DNA of 20,510 nucleotides, from contig CAJONA010000004.1 of assembly GCA_905235755.1 (NCBI GenBank), positions 1 through 20,510 on the forward strand. The letters run 5' to 3'. A model generated the notes under the pieces. That model saw only the letters and a program-made list of their open reading frames with translations. It made no database searches and was not told where the DNA came from. Shown here in pieces: positions 20,279 to 20,510 of this stretch. Within the stretch, counting starts at the first letter, position 1. Every line of letters starts with the position of its first letter. Made by a program: the position numbers and the translations under genes. This stretch comes from an uncultured Clostridia bacterium. Its GTDB lineage: Bacteria; Bacillota; Clostridia; Oscillospirales; CAG-272.

Positions 20279-20510
20279 TCAGGTGCATCCGCCGCAGGCG
20301 TCGCACTTGTTTTTTTTCGGCACGTTTTGCACCGAGGCAAGCCCGCCGAGCGCCGTTTCGCGCAGTTGATACGGTATCGACGCGCCGACCTGCTTCATCA
20401 CCTTTATTACGTCGTCGAACTGTATGAGTGTGTAATTTGTGGCGAGTGCTATCTCCGCCGAAATCACCGCGTTTGCAACTCCCATAGCGTTTCGCTTTTG
20501 GCACGGAGAC
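20279..20510 (-). CDS. L-serine dehydratase (Fe-S dependent), alpha subunit, C-terminal part only
   Basis: The gene enters from beyond the window end, so no start is visible; the reading frame is open to position 20510. The visible part, from SPCQKRNAMGVANAVISAEI to QVGASIPYQLRETALGGLAS, matches the C-terminus of the alpha subunit (SdaAA type), which with the beta subunit deaminates L-serine to pyruvate using a [4Fe-4S] cluster. The protein ends in the cysteine-rich tail KKNKCDACGGCT, which I do not remember as a standard part of the family core. It converges on secG. Confidence 0.85.
   Translation of the reverse strand, partial: SPCQKRNAMGVANAVISAEIALATNYTLIQFDDVIKVMKQVGASIPYQLRETALGGLASVQNVPKKNKCDACGGCT

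Overview
The window reads as a piece of chromosome from a Gram-positive Firmicute of the class Clostridia, probably an uncultured gut-type lineage. Supporting signs are strong AGGAGG-type ribosome sites, sigma-A promoters with 17-bp spacers (many with an extended TGN -10), abundant T-tailed intrinsic terminators, the rpsF-ssb-rpsR order, a DUF1385-prmC-murI cluster, DUF1836 and DUF4830 proteins, a BlaI-type repressor and an iron-sulfur serine dehydratase. The taxonomic placement is inference. I see no tRNA or rRNA gene, phage, insertion sequence or CRISPR array.

Layout. 1-1502: NfeD and SPFH/stomatin-like membrane pair. 1506-1845: eight tandem 43/44-bp units, each an intrinsic-terminator hairpin. 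1848-3355: a sugar-nucleotidyltransferase (-) and a divergent lipoprotein (+). 3494-5343: two convergent SGNH/GDSL hydrolases sharing a terminator that contains both stop codons. 5511-7049: DUF1836 regulator, DUF4830 protein whose ribosome site lies in a terminator-like hairpin, and a convergent BlaI-type repressor. 7407-11635: apparent operon of DUF1385 protein, prmC, murI, a HAD phosphatase and an unknown membrane-anchored protein. 11643-12003: rnpB (RNase P RNA, type A), followed by a VTT/DedA-like membrane protein. 12875-15264: a URO-D superfamily protein and an acyltransferase-3 membrane protein. 15297-16085: divergent XRE regulator and small membrane protein, bracketed by two identical terminators. 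16143-18578 (-): DUF3592-like protein and a large probable glycoside-hydrolase-like protein. 18633-19657 (-): rpsR, ssb and rpsF behind a consensus promoter and structured leader. 19974-20228: secG. 20279-20510 (-): C-terminal end of the L-serine dehydratase alpha subunit, cut by the window edge.

Most genes are housekeeping or single-gene accessory units. The unusual content is largely regulatory: the tandem terminator array, three genes whose ribosome sites lie in or directly behind intrinsic terminators (6178, 12045, 18569/18578), several perfect palindromes over consensus promoters, and the terminator-bracketed XRE cassette. I found no evidence for a multi-gene defence or mobile system. 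Starts were placed by ribosome-site spacing and, where visible, by the predicted transcription start.
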